Part shown: in pieces, positions 6,922-15,811 of the stretch
How the letters are laid out: each line of letters opens with the position of its first letter
How positions within the stretch are numbered: position 1 is the stretch's first letter
Made by a program: the position numbers and the translations under genes
Source of the DNA: an uncultured Lachnospiraceae bacterium
Lineage (GTDB): Bacteria > Bacillota > Clostridia > Lachnospirales > Lachnospiraceae
Assembly: GCA_910578475.1 (NCBI GenBank)
Contig: CAJTRK010000028.1
Span: 1 to 44,929, forward strand
Length of the DNA stretch: 44,929 nt
Direction: 5' to 3'
Notes under the pieces: generated by a model
Told to the model about the DNA's origin: nothing
Seen by the model: the letters and a program-made list of their open reading frames with translations, nothing else
Database searches by the model: none

Positions 6922-8568
6922 ATGGTTATTGGTTCATCGATGGAAAATGTGGAAAAAGAAACAATTTCCGGGAGACATGGCATTTTACGAAATAAATACT
7001 ATCTGTATATGACGGAGTTTTTCGCGGGAATGTCCGTCATGGCAGTAGAACTGGGCGCAAGCAGACTTCTTGCGCCTTATTTCAGTTCTTCGCAGATTGT
7101 ATGGACGATTATTATCGGAACGATTATGATTGCGATGGCTCTCGGCAATATATGGGGAGGCAGAAGTGCGGATAAAAACCCGAACCCGGACAGGCTCTAT
7201 GTGCGTATGATAATTGCGGCGGTGTGGATTGCGGCGATTCCCGTACTTGGAAAATATGTGATTATTGGAATCTCGGCGGCGCTTGTGTTTACGGTCAGCA
7301 ATAATTTTCTGATTTGGGCGGCCTTCCTTGCGTGTATGATTATTTTTGTATTTCCGCTGTTTTTACTGGGAACGGTTACGCCGTCTCTTGTAAAATATAC
7401 GGTAGACAGTCTGGATGAAAGCGGTAAAACAGTTGGTTCTCTGAATGCGTTTAATACAGTGGGCAGCATTATCGGTACATTTGTACCGACTTTTGTAACG
7501 ATTCCGGCGGTGGGAACATCCGTCACCTTCCTGATTTTTGCAGGAATACTGCTTTTGCTCGCACTGGTTTATTTTGTCAGCACAAAAGGAAAAAAGAAGC
7601 CCTGCATTATCGGCGGCATTTTATTCCTTGTCTGCTGTTTGACGGGAGCTTCCGGCAGTTTTGCATTTTGGGAAAAGAATCTGTTATACGAAGGAGAATC
7701 CATTTATAATTATTTACAGGTAAAAGAGACCGAAGACAGCGTTATTTTATCCACCAATGTGTTGTTCGGCGTACAGTCCATTATGAAAAAGAACGGCGGC
7801 GCTACGGGTATGTATTATGATTACGCGATGGCCGCGCCGGTGATGTCGGGGAACGCGGACGGCAATATGTTGATTCTCGGAATGGGAACGGGGACTTATG
7901 CGAAGCAATGTCAGTATTACTTTGCCCCGGCGTCCATAGAAGGTGTGGAAATCGACCAGAAGATTACGGATTTGGCGGGAGCGTATTTTGAACTGCCGGA
8001 TTCTGTCATGGTGACAACCTATGACGGACGAAGTTATCTGGCGGCGGTACAGGGAACGTATGATGTCATTATGGTGGACGCCTATCAGGATATTACGATT
8101 CCGTTTCAGATGTCTTCCGTGGAATTTTTCACATTGGTGCGGGAACACCTGAACGAAAACGGCGTCATGGTCGTCAATATGAATATGCACTCCGATGCGG
8201 ATTCCACAGGGGAAGGCAGTATCAACGAATATTTATCGGATACGATAGCTTCTGTTTTTGATTATGTTTATACGGTGGATGTGGCGGGAACGACGAACAG
8301 AGAGTTATTTGCAACGCAGAATCCGGAAGCACTTGCCGTTTTTGAAGCCGGCAGAAGCATGATAGAGGAGCCGGAGTTACAGGAGATGCTCAGGCGTGCG
8401 GCGGAGGGCATGACACCGTATGAAAAAGGAACATATCTTCTGACGGATGACAAAGCGCCGGTAGAGTTGCTTGGCATGCGGGTAATAGACGATTTGATTC
8501 AGCGGGAACTCGCATATTATAAGGAATTATTTAAACGAGAAGGCATTCAGGGCCTGCTTCAGGAATAA
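6922..8568 (+). CDS. Membrane-bound spermidine-synthase-like protein (fused MFS/SpeE type)
   Basis: About 548 residues. The first half holds six to eight hydrophobic segments from MTEFFAGMSVMAVELGASRLLAPY onward, with a WGGRSADK cytoplasmic loop. The second half is a Rossmann methyltransferase fold of the spermidine synthase family: LILGMGTGTYAKQC (nucleotide loop), GVEIDQKIT, TTYDGRSYL and MVDAYQD. The membrane half is typical of fused MFS/spermidine-synthase proteins of unknown substrate. The usual catalytic DSTDP-type loop is replaced by DAYQDITIPFQM, so polyamine synthesis should not be assumed. The start is uncertain: ATG at 6922 has GAAAGG directly before it, and ATG at 6940 and TTG at 6886 are alternatives. 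Confidence 0.75.
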   Translation: MVIGSSMENVEKETISGRHGILRNKYYLYMTEFFAGMSVMAVELGASRLLAPYFSSSQIVWTIIIGTIMIAMALGNIWGGRSADKNPNPDRLYVRMIIAAVWIAAIPVLGKYVIIGISAALVFTVSNNFLIWAAFLACMIIFVFPLFLLGTVTPSLVKYTVDSLDESGKTVGSLNAFNTVGSIIGTFVPTFVTIPAVGTSVTFLIFAGILLLLALVYFVSTKGKKKPCIIGGILFLVCCLTGASGSFAFWEKNLLYEGESIYNYLQVKETEDSVILSTNVLFGVQSIMKKNGGATGMYYDYAMAAPVMSGNADGNMLILGMGTGTYAKQCQYYFAPASIEGVEIDQKITDLAGAYFELPDSVMVTTYDGRSYLAAVQGTYDVIMVDAYQDITIPFQMSSVEFFTLVREHLNENGVMVVNMNMHSDADSTGEGSINEYLSDTIASVFDYVYTVDVAGTTNRELFATQNPEALAVFEAGRSMIEEPELQEMLRRAAEGMTPYEKGTYLLTDDKAPVELLGMRVIDDLIQRELAYYKELFKREGIQGLLQE

Positions 8569-8595
8569 AAAAACTTTTCCCGGAAAAACTAACTT

Positions 8596-8652
8596 AAAGA
8601 ATGAACATTCTTTATGAGGTTTGCAACGCGGCACAACGCGGTATTGCAAAAC
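8596..8652 (+). promoter_or_regulatory. Two dyads upstream of rubrerythrin
   Basis: AAAGAATG-AA-CATTCTTT (8596-8613) is a perfect 8-bp inverted repeat. Directly after it, TTTGCAA-CGCG and CGCG-gta-TTGCAAA (8620-8650) form a second dyad. Both lie just before the rubrerythrin gene and are candidate sites for an oxidative-stress regulator. They do not closely match the usual PerR box. Confidence 0.45.
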
Positions 8653-8680
8653 AGGATGACGGGAAAGGAGCAGGAGCTAA

Positions 8681-9283
8681 ATGGATTTTAGAAACAGCGA
8701 GACGAAGAACAACCTGATGCGTGCCTTTGCGGGAGAGAGTCAGGCGAGAAATCGTTACACGATTGCGGCGGGACAGGCAAGAGAAGAAAAACTGTATGTA
8801 ATTGAGGCGGTATTCCGTTTTACGGCCGAACAGGAAAAAGAACATGCGGAAGTCTTTTACAAATATCTGGATAAAGTGGCGGGGGAAAACATTGCGATTG
8901 ACGGCACTTATCCGGTAGATATTTCCAAAGACGCGGCGGCGCTTTTACGCATGGCACAGCATAATGAATACGAAGAACATGATGATGTGTACCAGAACTT
9001 TGCCAGGAAAGCGGAGGAAGAAGGATTTTTGGAAATCGCCGATACGTTCCGACAGATTGCGGAAATCGAGAAAATTCACGGAAACCGTTTCGGTCAGTTC
9101 GCGGAATGGCTGGAAAAAGGAGAACTCTTTGCGTCGGGAGTGGAAACAGCCTGGATGTGCATGGAATGCGGCAATATTTACCGTGGAACCAAAGTTCCTT
9201 CGGTCTGCCCGGTCTGCCACAACGACAGAGGATATTTTGTGCGGCTGGAACTGGCGCCCTATACGGGAAACTGCTGTATGTAG
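8681..9283 (+). CDS. Rubrerythrin
   Basis: A 200-residue non-haem iron peroxidase. The N-terminal ferritin-like four-helix domain (about 1-145) carries the di-iron ligand motifs AFAGESQARNRY, FTAEQEKEHAEVF and FRQIAEIEKIHGNRF. The C-terminal rubredoxin-like domain has two Cys pairs, WMCMECGNIYRG and CPVCHN. In anaerobes it reduces hydrogen peroxide with electrons from rubredoxin or NADH oxidoreductases. GGAAAGGAG precedes the ATG. It stands alone between two dyads upstream and tandem hairpins downstream, so it is probably a single-gene unit induced by oxygen or peroxide. Confidence 0.95.
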   Translation: MDFRNSETKNNLMRAFAGESQARNRYTIAAGQAREEKLYVIEAVFRFTAEQEKEHAEVFYKYLDKVAGENIAIDGTYPVDISKDAAALLRMAQHNEYEEHDDVYQNFARKAEEEGFLEIADTFRQIAEIEKIHGNRFGQFAEWLEKGELFASGVETAWMCMECGNIYRGTKVPSVCPVCHNDRGYFVRLELAPYTGNCCM

Positions 9284-9334
9284 AAAGCAGAAGCTTTTCA
9301 TTTATACGAAGGCATATTTTTTATGTTATAATGT

Positions 9335-9394
9335 GGAACTGTCCGAAAGGCCAGTTCCGGTTTTTCATCGTCGCTGTCTGGCGACGATTTTTTT
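9335..9394 (+). terminator. Tandem hairpins after rubrerythrin
   Basis: The first hairpin is GGAACTG-T-CC / GG-C-CAGTTCC capped by GAAA, a GNRA-type tetraloop, followed by GGTTTTT. The second is TCGTCGC / GCGACGA with a TGTCTG loop, followed by seven T residues. Together they make a strong terminator. A TATAAT at 9327-9332 precedes them, so a very short separate transcript is possible but less likely. Confidence 0.8.
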
Positions 9395-9414
9395 AGCGTT
9401 TTGAACAAAATTAC

Positions 9415-9443
9415 TTTTCGTAATTCATAAGTTGTGATATGAT
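9415..9443 (+). promoter_or_regulatory. Extended -10 promoter of the deacetylase gene
   Basis: TGATATGAT (9435-9443) is an extended -10 element; the -35 is weak. It lies about 40 bases before the deacetylase start and after the terminator of the previous unit. Confidence 0.4.
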
Positions 9444-9484
9444 AGATAAGGAATACTGAAAATACGAAGGAGTTTATAGAGAAA

Positions 9485-10549
9485 ATGGCGGAGACAGATG
9501 GAAAAAAACCGCCGATGTCAAAAGAGAAACGCCGCTTTTTAAGGAAAATTATCATTCTCTTTCTCGTAACAGCAACGCCTGTTCTTGCAGTATTGTGTAT
9601 TTTCCTGGGAATCCGCCTTCATATCGTGCAGAAAGAACTGCAAATCCTGCAGGCACGGACGATGGAAGCGGCAGCGTTTTATGATACGGAAGATTTGGAA
9701 GAAACAGGATATTCGGACCGGCAGGAAGAACCGGCGGCCGGGACGGAAGCAGAAGAGAAGTTCGATGCCGTAACAGGAGCCGATGAAGAGAGCGGTACCG
9801 GGGCAGGCAGCGAAGCGTACACGGACAGATATGCGGCGGATGGTGTCAGTGTTTCCAAACGCGACAGTGCGGGAACGATGAAGGAATCCACGGATGAAGA
9901 CGTGGTTTTGGCGGATGGGAGTGTCCGCAAAGTATATCTGACATTTGATGACGGACCGAGCAGCAACACGGAGCGTATTTTGGACATCCTTGCACAGTAC
10001 GATGTCAAGGCAACTTTTTTTGTGGTAGGAAAAGAAGAAGAGAAATATCAGGAGCTGTATCAAAGAATTGTGGCGGAAGGGCATACGTTAGGAATGCACT
10101 CATACAGCCATAAGTATGACGAAATTTATCAGTCGGTTGACAGCTATGCACAGGACCTTAGCAGATTACAGGAGTTTTTGTATGAAACGACGGGCGTGTG
10201 GTGTCGGTATTGCAGATTTCCCGGGGGAAGCAGCAATACGGTCAGCGGAGTGGATATGTATGACCTGATTACCTATTTGGATGAGCAGGATATCACTTAT
10301 TTTGACTGGAATGTCTCTTCTGGAGACGCGTCAAACAGTTATATCAGTAAGGAGGCAATTATCAGCAACTGCATGATAACCCTGCCGAAGTACGAAGAGA
10401 GTATTATTTTGATGCACGATGCGTCAAATAAAAATACTACGGTGGAGGCCCTGCCGGCTTTAATCGAACAGATTCAGGCAATGGACAATACCGTAATCGT
10501 TCCGATTGGTGAAGACACGGAACCGATACAACATATTAGTAGTGACTAG
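9485..10549 (+). CDS. Polysaccharide / peptidoglycan deacetylase (NodB domain)
   Basis: A 354-residue membrane-anchored carbohydrate esterase family 4 protein. One membrane segment near the N-terminus (about 20-42) is followed by a low-complexity acidic linker (about 60-145). The NodB domain (about 150-345) shows KVYLTFDDGPSSNTER (catalytic Asp), HTLGMHSYSHKYDE (metal His pair), CRFPGGSSN and ILMHDA. Such enzymes remove acetyl groups from N-acetylglucosamine or N-acetylmuramic acid of the wall and can confer lysozyme resistance. GAAGGAG lies 12 bases before the ATG. It is followed 12 bases later by the bactofilin gene and is probably co-transcribed with it; both are envelope related. Confidence 0.88.
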   Translation: MAETDGKKPPMSKEKRRFLRKIIILFLVTATPVLAVLCIFLGIRLHIVQKELQILQARTMEAAAFYDTEDLEETGYSDRQEEPAAGTEAEEKFDAVTGADEESGTGAGSEAYTDRYAADGVSVSKRDSAGTMKESTDEDVVLADGSVRKVYLTFDDGPSSNTERILDILAQYDVKATFFVVGKEEEKYQELYQRIVAEGHTLGMHSYSHKYDEIYQSVDSYAQDLSRLQEFLYETTGVWCRYCRFPGGSSNTVSGVDMYDLITYLDEQDITYFDWNVSSGDASNSYISKEAIISNCMITLPKYEESIILMHDASNKNTTVEALPALIEQIQAMDNTVIVPIGEDTEPIQHISSD

Positions 10550-10561
10550 GAGGAAGATGGA

Positions 10562-11611
10562 ATGGGTTTTTTCTCAGATTTAAAGGATGATTTATCTCAG
10601 GCCGTGAATGAACTGGCGCCGGAAGATGGACTTCAGGCCGTTCAGGACGGTGCGAATGCGGCTGAGGACATGGATGCGGTACAGCCCGACAGTATACCGA
10701 CTCCGGATGATTTGAGCGATATGCTGGATAAGATGGAAGCGCTTGCGACAGAGAGCGTTGTGGAAGAACCGGTCATGGAAGAGCCTGTATCCGAGCCAGA
10801 GGCAGCAGAAGATGATATTCTCGCAGAGCTTGCGGCAGAGGCGGATACTGGGGCATCGGAGGATGCGGCAGATGATGACATTCTGGCGGAACTGGGATTG
10901 GAAGATACTGCTTCGGATGAAATGATTCCGGATGATGTTGTCTTACAGCTGCCTAAAGAGCCGAACGAAGAAGATATGGCAGCAGAGATGGAAACGATGG
11001 AAGAAGCTGTTATGGCAGCGGAAACATCTATAAATGAAGAAGAGGAAACAGCAGAGCCTCAACAGGAAAAAGAAAGGGAAGAAGAGAACATGGAGATGGA
11101 AATGGAAATGGAAGTGCAGGAAAAAACAGTGTCGGATGAAACGGCGGTCGTAACAGAAGGAATGTCTATCACAGGTGATATTACTTCCGGAGGTTCTCTG
11201 GAACTGATTGGTACGGTGATGGGAAATATCGACATTCTCGGTAAGCTGAATATTACAGGCGCGATTCAGGGAAATTCCAAAGCAGCGGAAATTTATGCGG
11301 AAGGCGCAAGAATCAACGGTGAAATCAACAGCGGCGGCAGCGTAAAGATTGGACAGAGTTCTGTTGTTATCGGAAATATCAATGCAAGCAGCGCTGTTAT
11401 CGCAGGCGCTGTAAAAGGCGATATCGACGTGCATGGTCCGGTTGTTCTGGATACTTCTGCAATCGTGATGGGCAATATCAAATCCAAATCCGTACAGATT
11501 AACAACGGAGCTGTAATCGAAGGTATGTGTTCTCAGTGTTATGCAGATGTCAACCCGACTTCTTTCTTTGAAGAAATCAAGAAGAATAAAGAAAAAGGCA
11601 AAAATAAATAA
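10562..11611 (+). CDS. Bactofilin-family protein with long acidic N-terminal extension
   Basis: A 349-residue protein. Residues about 195-325 form the bactofilin beta-helix repeats: GMSITGDITSGGSLELIG, GNIDILGKLNITG and IVMGNIKSKSVQINNG. Bactofilins polymerise without nucleotide into scaffolds at the membrane. The first ~190 residues are a strongly acidic, Glu/Met/Ala-rich linker that begins with a possible amphipathic membrane-binding helix (MGFFSDLKDDLSQAV). This extension is much longer than in most bactofilins, whose total length is usually 100-180 residues. AGGAGG precedes the ATG by about seven bases. It follows a peptidoglycan deacetylase, so a role in placing wall enzymes is a fair guess. 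Confidence 0.85.
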   Translation: MGFFSDLKDDLSQAVNELAPEDGLQAVQDGANAAEDMDAVQPDSIPTPDDLSDMLDKMEALATESVVEEPVMEEPVSEPEAAEDDILAELAAEADTGASEDAADDDILAELGLEDTASDEMIPDDVVLQLPKEPNEEDMAAEMETMEEAVMAAETSINEEEETAEPQQEKEREEENMEMEMEMEVQEKTVSDETAVVTEGMSITGDITSGGSLELIGTVMGNIDILGKLNITGAIQGNSKAAEIYAEGARINGEINSGGSVKIGQSSVVIGNINASSAVIAGAVKGDIDVHGPVVLDTSAIVMGNIKSKSVQINNGAVIEGMCSQCYADVNPTSFFEEIKKNKEKGKNK

Positions 11612-11629
11612 TGCAGAAATGGAAAGGTC

Positions 11630-12337
11630 ATGGGTATTGAAATGCGGCGTGTCTTATTGAAATTAAGTGGAGAAGCACTGGCCGGTGATAAAAAGACCGG
11701 ATTTGACGATGAAACGATACGCGGAGTCGCTCTGCAGGTAAAACAGCTCGTTGAGGAAGGCATTCAGGTAGGAGTTGTTATCGGCGGCGGTAATTTCTGG
11801 CGCGGTCGTTCCAGCGAGAGCATTGACCGGACGAAAGCAGACCAGATTGGTATGCTGGCTACAATCATGAATTGCATTTATGTGTCGGAGATTTTCCGGA
11901 GCGTCGGTATGATGACCAGTGTTCTGACGCCTTTTGAATGCGGTTCTTTTACCAAACTGTTTTCAAAAGACAGAGCCAACAAATATTTTGGTAAAAATAT
12001 GGTAGTCTTTTTTGCGGGCGGTACGGGGCATCCCTATTTTTCGACGGATACGGGTGTTGTGCTGCGGGCGGTGGAAGTGGACGCGGACGTGATTCTGCTT
12101 GCCAAAGCGGTGGACGGCGTTTATGACAGCGACCCTCGTACCAATCCGGAGGCCAGAAAATATGAGGAAGTGTCCATCGATGAAGTGATTGAGAAAAATC
12201 TGCAGGTGGTGGATATGACAGCATCGATTTTGGCGAGGGATAATAAAATGCCGATGTGGGTATTTGCCCTGAATGAGAAGGACAGCATTGTAAATACGCT
12301 CAAGGGGCAGTTTCATGGAACGAAGGTTACCGTATAG
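11630..12337 (+). CDS. pyrH: UMP kinase
   Basis: A 235-residue amino-acid-kinase-fold enzyme that phosphorylates UMP to UDP with ATP, a hexameric bacterial enzyme unrelated to eukaryotic UMP/CMP kinase. Visible landmarks are RVLLKLSGEALAG, GVVIGGGNFWRG, DQIGMLATIMN, FFAGGTGHPYFSTDT and LLAKAVDGVYDSDP. It begins the conserved pyrH-frr-uppS-cdsA-dxr-rseP run. The start ATG at 11630 is very close to GGAAAGG; an in-frame ATG at 11642 (before RRVLLKL) is the alternative. The usual upstream partners rpsB and tsf are absent here; bactofilin precedes it instead. Confidence 0.96.
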   Translation: MGIEMRRVLLKLSGEALAGDKKTGFDDETIRGVALQVKQLVEEGIQVGVVIGGGNFWRGRSSESIDRTKADQIGMLATIMNCIYVSEIFRSVGMMTSVLTPFECGSFTKLFSKDRANKYFGKNMVVFFAGGTGHPYFSTDTGVVLRAVEVDADVILLAKAVDGVYDSDPRTNPEARKYEEVSIDEVIEKNLQVVDMTASILARDNKMPMWVFALNEKDSIVNTLKGQFHGTKVTV

Positions 12338-12364
12338 AAGAGAGAGGAAGGTAAGTAGTAAGAG

Positions 12365-12916
12365 ATGGATGACAGGTTAAAACCATATGATGACAAGATG
12401 AAGAAATCTTATGATTTTTTGGAAACGGATTTGGGAACAATTCGCGCAGGCCGTGCCAATCCTCATGTACTTGACAGAATTAAAGTGGATTATTACGGAA
12501 CGCCGACCCCGATTCAGCAGGTTGGAAATATTACGGTTCCAGACCCGAGGATGATACAGATTGCTCCCTGGGAGAAAACACTGATTAAAGAGATTGAAAA
12601 AGCAATTATGATGTCTGATGTCGGTATTACACCGAGTAACGACGGCGCGGTTATCCGCCTTGTATTTCCGGATTTGACGGAAGAGCGCAGAAAAGAGCTT
12701 GTAAAAGATATCAAAAAGCGGGGCGAGGAAAACAAGGTTGCGATTCGAAATACGAGACGTGACGGAATGGACGCTTTTAAGAAACTTGCCAAAGCCGAAG
12801 TCTCGGAAGACGAGATTAAGGAACTGAGTGACCAACTGCAGAAACTGACCGATAAATATATCAAAGATGTGGACAAGCTGGTGGATGAGAAGTCCAAAGA
12901 AATCATGACAGTTTAA
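12365..12916 (+). CDS. frr: Ribosome recycling factor
   Basis: A 183-residue protein of normal length. With EF-G it splits post-termination ribosomes for reuse. Landmarks are the GTIRAGRANPHVLDRIKVDYYG segment, the TPIQQVGNITVPDPRMIQIAPWEK beta domain and the C-terminal helix DKLVDEKSKEIMTV. It lies 27 bases after pyrH, the standard arrangement in Firmicutes, and has an AGGAAGG-type site upstream. Confidence 0.97.
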   Translation: MDDRLKPYDDKMKKSYDFLETDLGTIRAGRANPHVLDRIKVDYYGTPTPIQQVGNITVPDPRMIQIAPWEKTLIKEIEKAIMMSDVGITPSNDGAVIRLVFPDLTEERRKELVKDIKKRGEENKVAIRNTRRDGMDAFKKLAKAEVSEDEIKELSDQLQKLTDKYIKDVDKLVDEKSKEIMTV

Positions 12917-13028
12917 AAGTCGAACAAAAAACGGAATGAGGGGCTTGCAGGGTAGAAATACGCTGCTGTCCCCTTTTTCCGGTTTTGCAGGATATTCGGT
13001 CCGGTTAGTCAGAAAGAGAGGAAACGGC

Positions 13029-13751
13029 ATGGAAGAAGGCATGAGAATACCGAATCATGTGGCAATTATTTTGGACGGAAACGGAAGATGGGCCAAACGG
13101 AAAGGGATGCCCAGAAATTACGGGCATGTGCAGGGTGCAAAAACGGTAGAGGTCATTTGTGAAGAAGCCTGGCGCATGGGGATACATTATTTGACGGTCT
13201 ATGCTTTTTCCACGGAAAACTGGACGAGGCCGAAGGAAGAAGTAGACGCGCTGATGAAACTTCTGCGGAATTATATGAAGACCAGTCTGAAAACGGCGGC
13301 AAAGAACAACATGTGTGTACGCGTTATCGGCGATAAGACAGGACTGGATGCGGATATCAGAGAGCAGATTAACCGGTTGGAAGAAGCGACAAAAGACAAT
13401 ACGGGTCTGCATTTTCAGATTGCCATCAATTACGGAGGCCGGGACGAAATCGTTCGTGCCGTTAAGAAACTGGCGGGAAGAATAGAAGCAGGAACGCTGA
13501 AACCGGAAGAAATTTCGGAACAGCTGTTGAACGAGGCGTTGGATACGCAGGGACTGCCGGACCCGGACCTTCTGATTCGGACCTGCAACGAACAGCGGAT
13601 TTCCAATTTCCTGTTATGGCAGCTTTCCTATGCGGAGTTTTATTTTACGGAAACTGCCTGGCCTGATTTTTCCAAAGAAGAATTGGAAAAAGCTGTCGCG
13701 GCATATAATAAGAGAAACAGAAAGTATGGTATGATAAACGAAGAAGAATAA
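13029..13751 (+). CDS. uppS: Undecaprenyl diphosphate synthase (cis-prenyltransferase)
   Basis: A 240-residue enzyme that condenses isopentenyl diphosphate onto farnesyl diphosphate to make the C55 lipid carrier of wall synthesis. Visible signature residues are HVAIILDGNGRWAKRKGMPRNYGH (catalytic Asp), TVYAFSTENWTRP and DLLIRTCNEQRISNFLLWQLSYAEFYF. The start is set at the ATG at 13029, after GAGAGGAAA; the 31 in-frame residues upstream do not resemble the family. One unusual point is the Cys in IRTCNEQRISN where most enzymes have Ser or Gly (RTSGE); the following Glu and Arg are intact. Confidence 0.96.
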   Translation: MEEGMRIPNHVAIILDGNGRWAKRKGMPRNYGHVQGAKTVEVICEEAWRMGIHYLTVYAFSTENWTRPKEEVDALMKLLRNYMKTSLKTAAKNNMCVRVIGDKTGLDADIREQINRLEEATKDNTGLHFQIAINYGGRDEIVRAVKKLAGRIEAGTLKPEEISEQLLNEALDTQGLPDPDLLIRTCNEQRISNFLLWQLSYAEFYFTETAWPDFSKEELEKAVAAYNKRNRKYGMINEEE

Positions 13752-13777
13752 ATTCCTTTGAAAGGCAGGGGTGTAAG

Positions 13778-14638
13778 ATGTTTCGGACAAGATTGCTCAG
13801 TGGAATTGTACTGGTCGCGGCTGCGGCCGGCACAATTATAGCGGGCGGTTTGATATTGGCGGCGGTATTGTGCATCATATCTCTGATTGCATATCGGGAG
13901 CTGACCAAAGCAACGGGTGTGCATGACGGAGGAAAAAGAGTGAATGGCCTGGAACTGACAGGCTTTTTGATGACCGTTGTCTATTACGCCGGGTTATATA
14001 TCGGATTGCTGCGGATGAACGAAGACGGGATTGCTTTGGTCTACCGTGTCTTTGTGACCGCAGTCGTTGTTGCGGTTCTTATCTTTATGTTCGTTTATGT
14101 GTTCAGTTTTCCGAGATTTCAGGCCGGACAGGTAATGGCCGCTTTTTTTGAACTGATTTATGCCCCATTTCTTTTATCTTCCCTTTATATTATCCGGGAA
14201 GGATGGGAGCAGGGAGCTCTTCTCGCGGTACTGGTTTTCTTATGTTCCTGGGGAAGCGATACCTGCGCTTATGTAGTGGGAGTCTTATTCGGAAAACATA
14301 AGATGGCGCCGAAACTGAGTCCGAAGAAATCGATAGAGGGCGGCATCGGCGGCGTTGTCGGAGCGGCGCTTCTGTTCGGATTGTATACTTATTATGTCAT
14401 TAATCCGGTTTCGGTGGAACAATTACAGATAGGGCTTTTTCCGGCGATGTGTCTTGGAGCAGTAGGCGCGCTCGTTTCTATGGTAGGGGATTTGGCGGCG
14501 TCGGCAATTAAGCGGAACCACAATATCAAAGACTATGGAAAACTCATACCAGGGCATGGCGGTATCATGGACCGCTTTGACAGCGTCATCATAGCCGCAC
14601 CGTTCATTTTCTTTGGGCTGACGCTGATTACGGGCTAG
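13778..14638 (+). CDS. cdsA: Phosphatidate cytidylyltransferase (CDP-diglyceride synthase)
   Basis: A 286-residue integral membrane enzyme with about eight hydrophobic segments. It makes CDP-diacylglycerol from phosphatidate and CTP, the branch point of phospholipid synthesis. The C-terminal signature is present: SMVGDLAASAIKRNHNIKDYG, then PGHGGIMDRFDS. It lies 26 bases after uppS and 27 before dxr in the same operon. Confidence 0.95.
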   Translation: MFRTRLLSGIVLVAAAAGTIIAGGLILAAVLCIISLIAYRELTKATGVHDGGKRVNGLELTGFLMTVVYYAGLYIGLLRMNEDGIALVYRVFVTAVVVAVLIFMFVYVFSFPRFQAGQVMAAFFELIYAPFLLSSLYIIREGWEQGALLAVLVFLCSWGSDTCAYVVGVLFGKHKMAPKLSPKKSIEGGIGGVVGAALLFGLYTYYVINPVSVEQLQIGLFPAMCLGAVGALVSMVGDLAASAIKRNHNIKDYGKLIPGHGGIMDRFDSVIIAAPFIFFGLTLITG

Positions 14639-14665
14639 GACCCGGCAGGGGAAAGGATATACAGG

Positions 14666-15811
14666 ATGAAAAAAATTGCAATACTCGGTTCTACCGGTTC
14701 GATTGGCACACAGACATTGGAAATTGTGAGGAATCAGCCGGATTTGCAGGTCGTTTCGCTGGCGGCCGGAACGAACACGGCGCTGATGGAACAGCAAATC
14801 AGAGAGTTCCGCCCGCGGATGGCTGCCATGTGGAGCGAAGAAGCGGCGGCTGATTTGGCGGCGCGGGTCGCGGATATAGATGTCAAAATTGTAAGCGGCA
14901 TGGATGGACTGTTGGAAATTTCCACATTGGAGGAAGCGGAGACGCTCGTGACGGCCATTGTGGGCATGATTGGCATCCGGCCGACAATCGCGGCGATTGA
15001 GCAGGGGAAAACGATTGCGCTTGCCAATAAAGAAACACTGGTTACGGCGGGGCATCTGATTATGCCATTGGCCAAAAAACACGGCGTTTCCATTCTGCCG
15101 GTAGACAGTGAGCACAGTGCGATTTTTCAGTCGCTGCACGGAGAGAACAGAGAACGGGTAAGCAAGATTATCCTGACAGCTTCGGGCGGGCCGTTCCGCG
15201 GGAGAAAAAAAGAAGAACTGGGTGCAATGACGATAGAAGATGCGCTGAAGCATCCGAACTGGTCTATGGGAAAAAAGGTGACGATAGATTCGGCGTCCCT
15301 TGTCAATAAGGGACTGGAGGTAATGGAGGCGCGCTGGCTGTTCGACGTGCCGCTCGAGCAGATTCAGGTCGTTATCCATCCGCAGAGCATTATTCATTCC
15401 GCGGTGGAATATGTGGATGGCGGCATTATGGCGCAGCTTGGTATGCCGGATATGAAACTCCCGATTCAGTATGCGCTGTTTTACCCGGACAGAAGAGCGC
15501 TTCCCGGAAAAAGGGTGGATTTCTTTGCGCTTGGGCAGCTTACGTTTGAAGAACCGGACACGGAAACGTTTCGAGGGCTTTGGCTCGCTTATGAGGCGGC
15601 GAGAACGGGCGGCAGCCTTCCGACGGTGTTTAATGCGGCAAACGAAAAGGCGGTGTCGCTGTTCATCCAGAGGAAAATCGGTTTCCTGCAAATTCCGGAA
15701 TTAATCGAGCAGTCTATGGGGCATCATAAAGTGATAGAGAATCCTTCCGTGGAAGAAATTTTGCAGGCAGAAGCGGAAACATATGAATATATAAAGCAGG
15801 TGATGAATTGA
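14666..15811 (+). CDS. dxr: 1-deoxy-D-xylulose-5-phosphate reductoisomerase
   Basis: A 381-residue NADPH-dependent enzyme that makes MEP, the committed step of the non-mevalonate isoprenoid pathway; the target of fosmidomycin. Landmarks are the NADPH site ILGSTGSIGTQTLEIVR, LANKETLVTAG, the metal site VDSEHSAIFQ, LTASGGPFRG and HPNWSMGKKVTIDSASL. It shares the pathway with ispG further right in this window and feeds uppS. Its TGA stop overlaps the TTG start of the protease gene. Confidence 0.97.
   Translation: MKKIAILGSTGSIGTQTLEIVRNQPDLQVVSLAAGTNTALMEQQIREFRPRMAAMWSEEAAADLAARVADIDVKIVSGMDGLLEISTLEEAETLVTAIVGMIGIRPTIAAIEQGKTIALANKETLVTAGHLIMPLAKKHGVSILPVDSEHSAIFQSLHGENRERVSKIILTASGGPFRGRKKEELGAMTIEDALKHPNWSMGKKVTIDSASLVNKGLEVMEARWLFDVPLEQIQVVIHPQSIIHSAVEYVDGGIMAQLGMPDMKLPIQYALFYPDRRALPGKRVDFFALGQLTFEEPDTETFRGLWLAYEAARTGGSLPTVFNAANEKAVSLFIQRKIGFLQIPELIEQSMGHHKVIENPSVEEILQAEAETYEYIKQVMN

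Noticed and set aside
8569..8595. Intrinsic terminator after the spermidine-synthase-like gene
   Set aside because: TTTTC-CCG-GAAAA is too short a stem and is not followed by a T-run.
14423..15691. Long minus-strand frame of 422 codons
   Set aside because: It lies opposite cdsA and dxr, both of which show complete family motifs.
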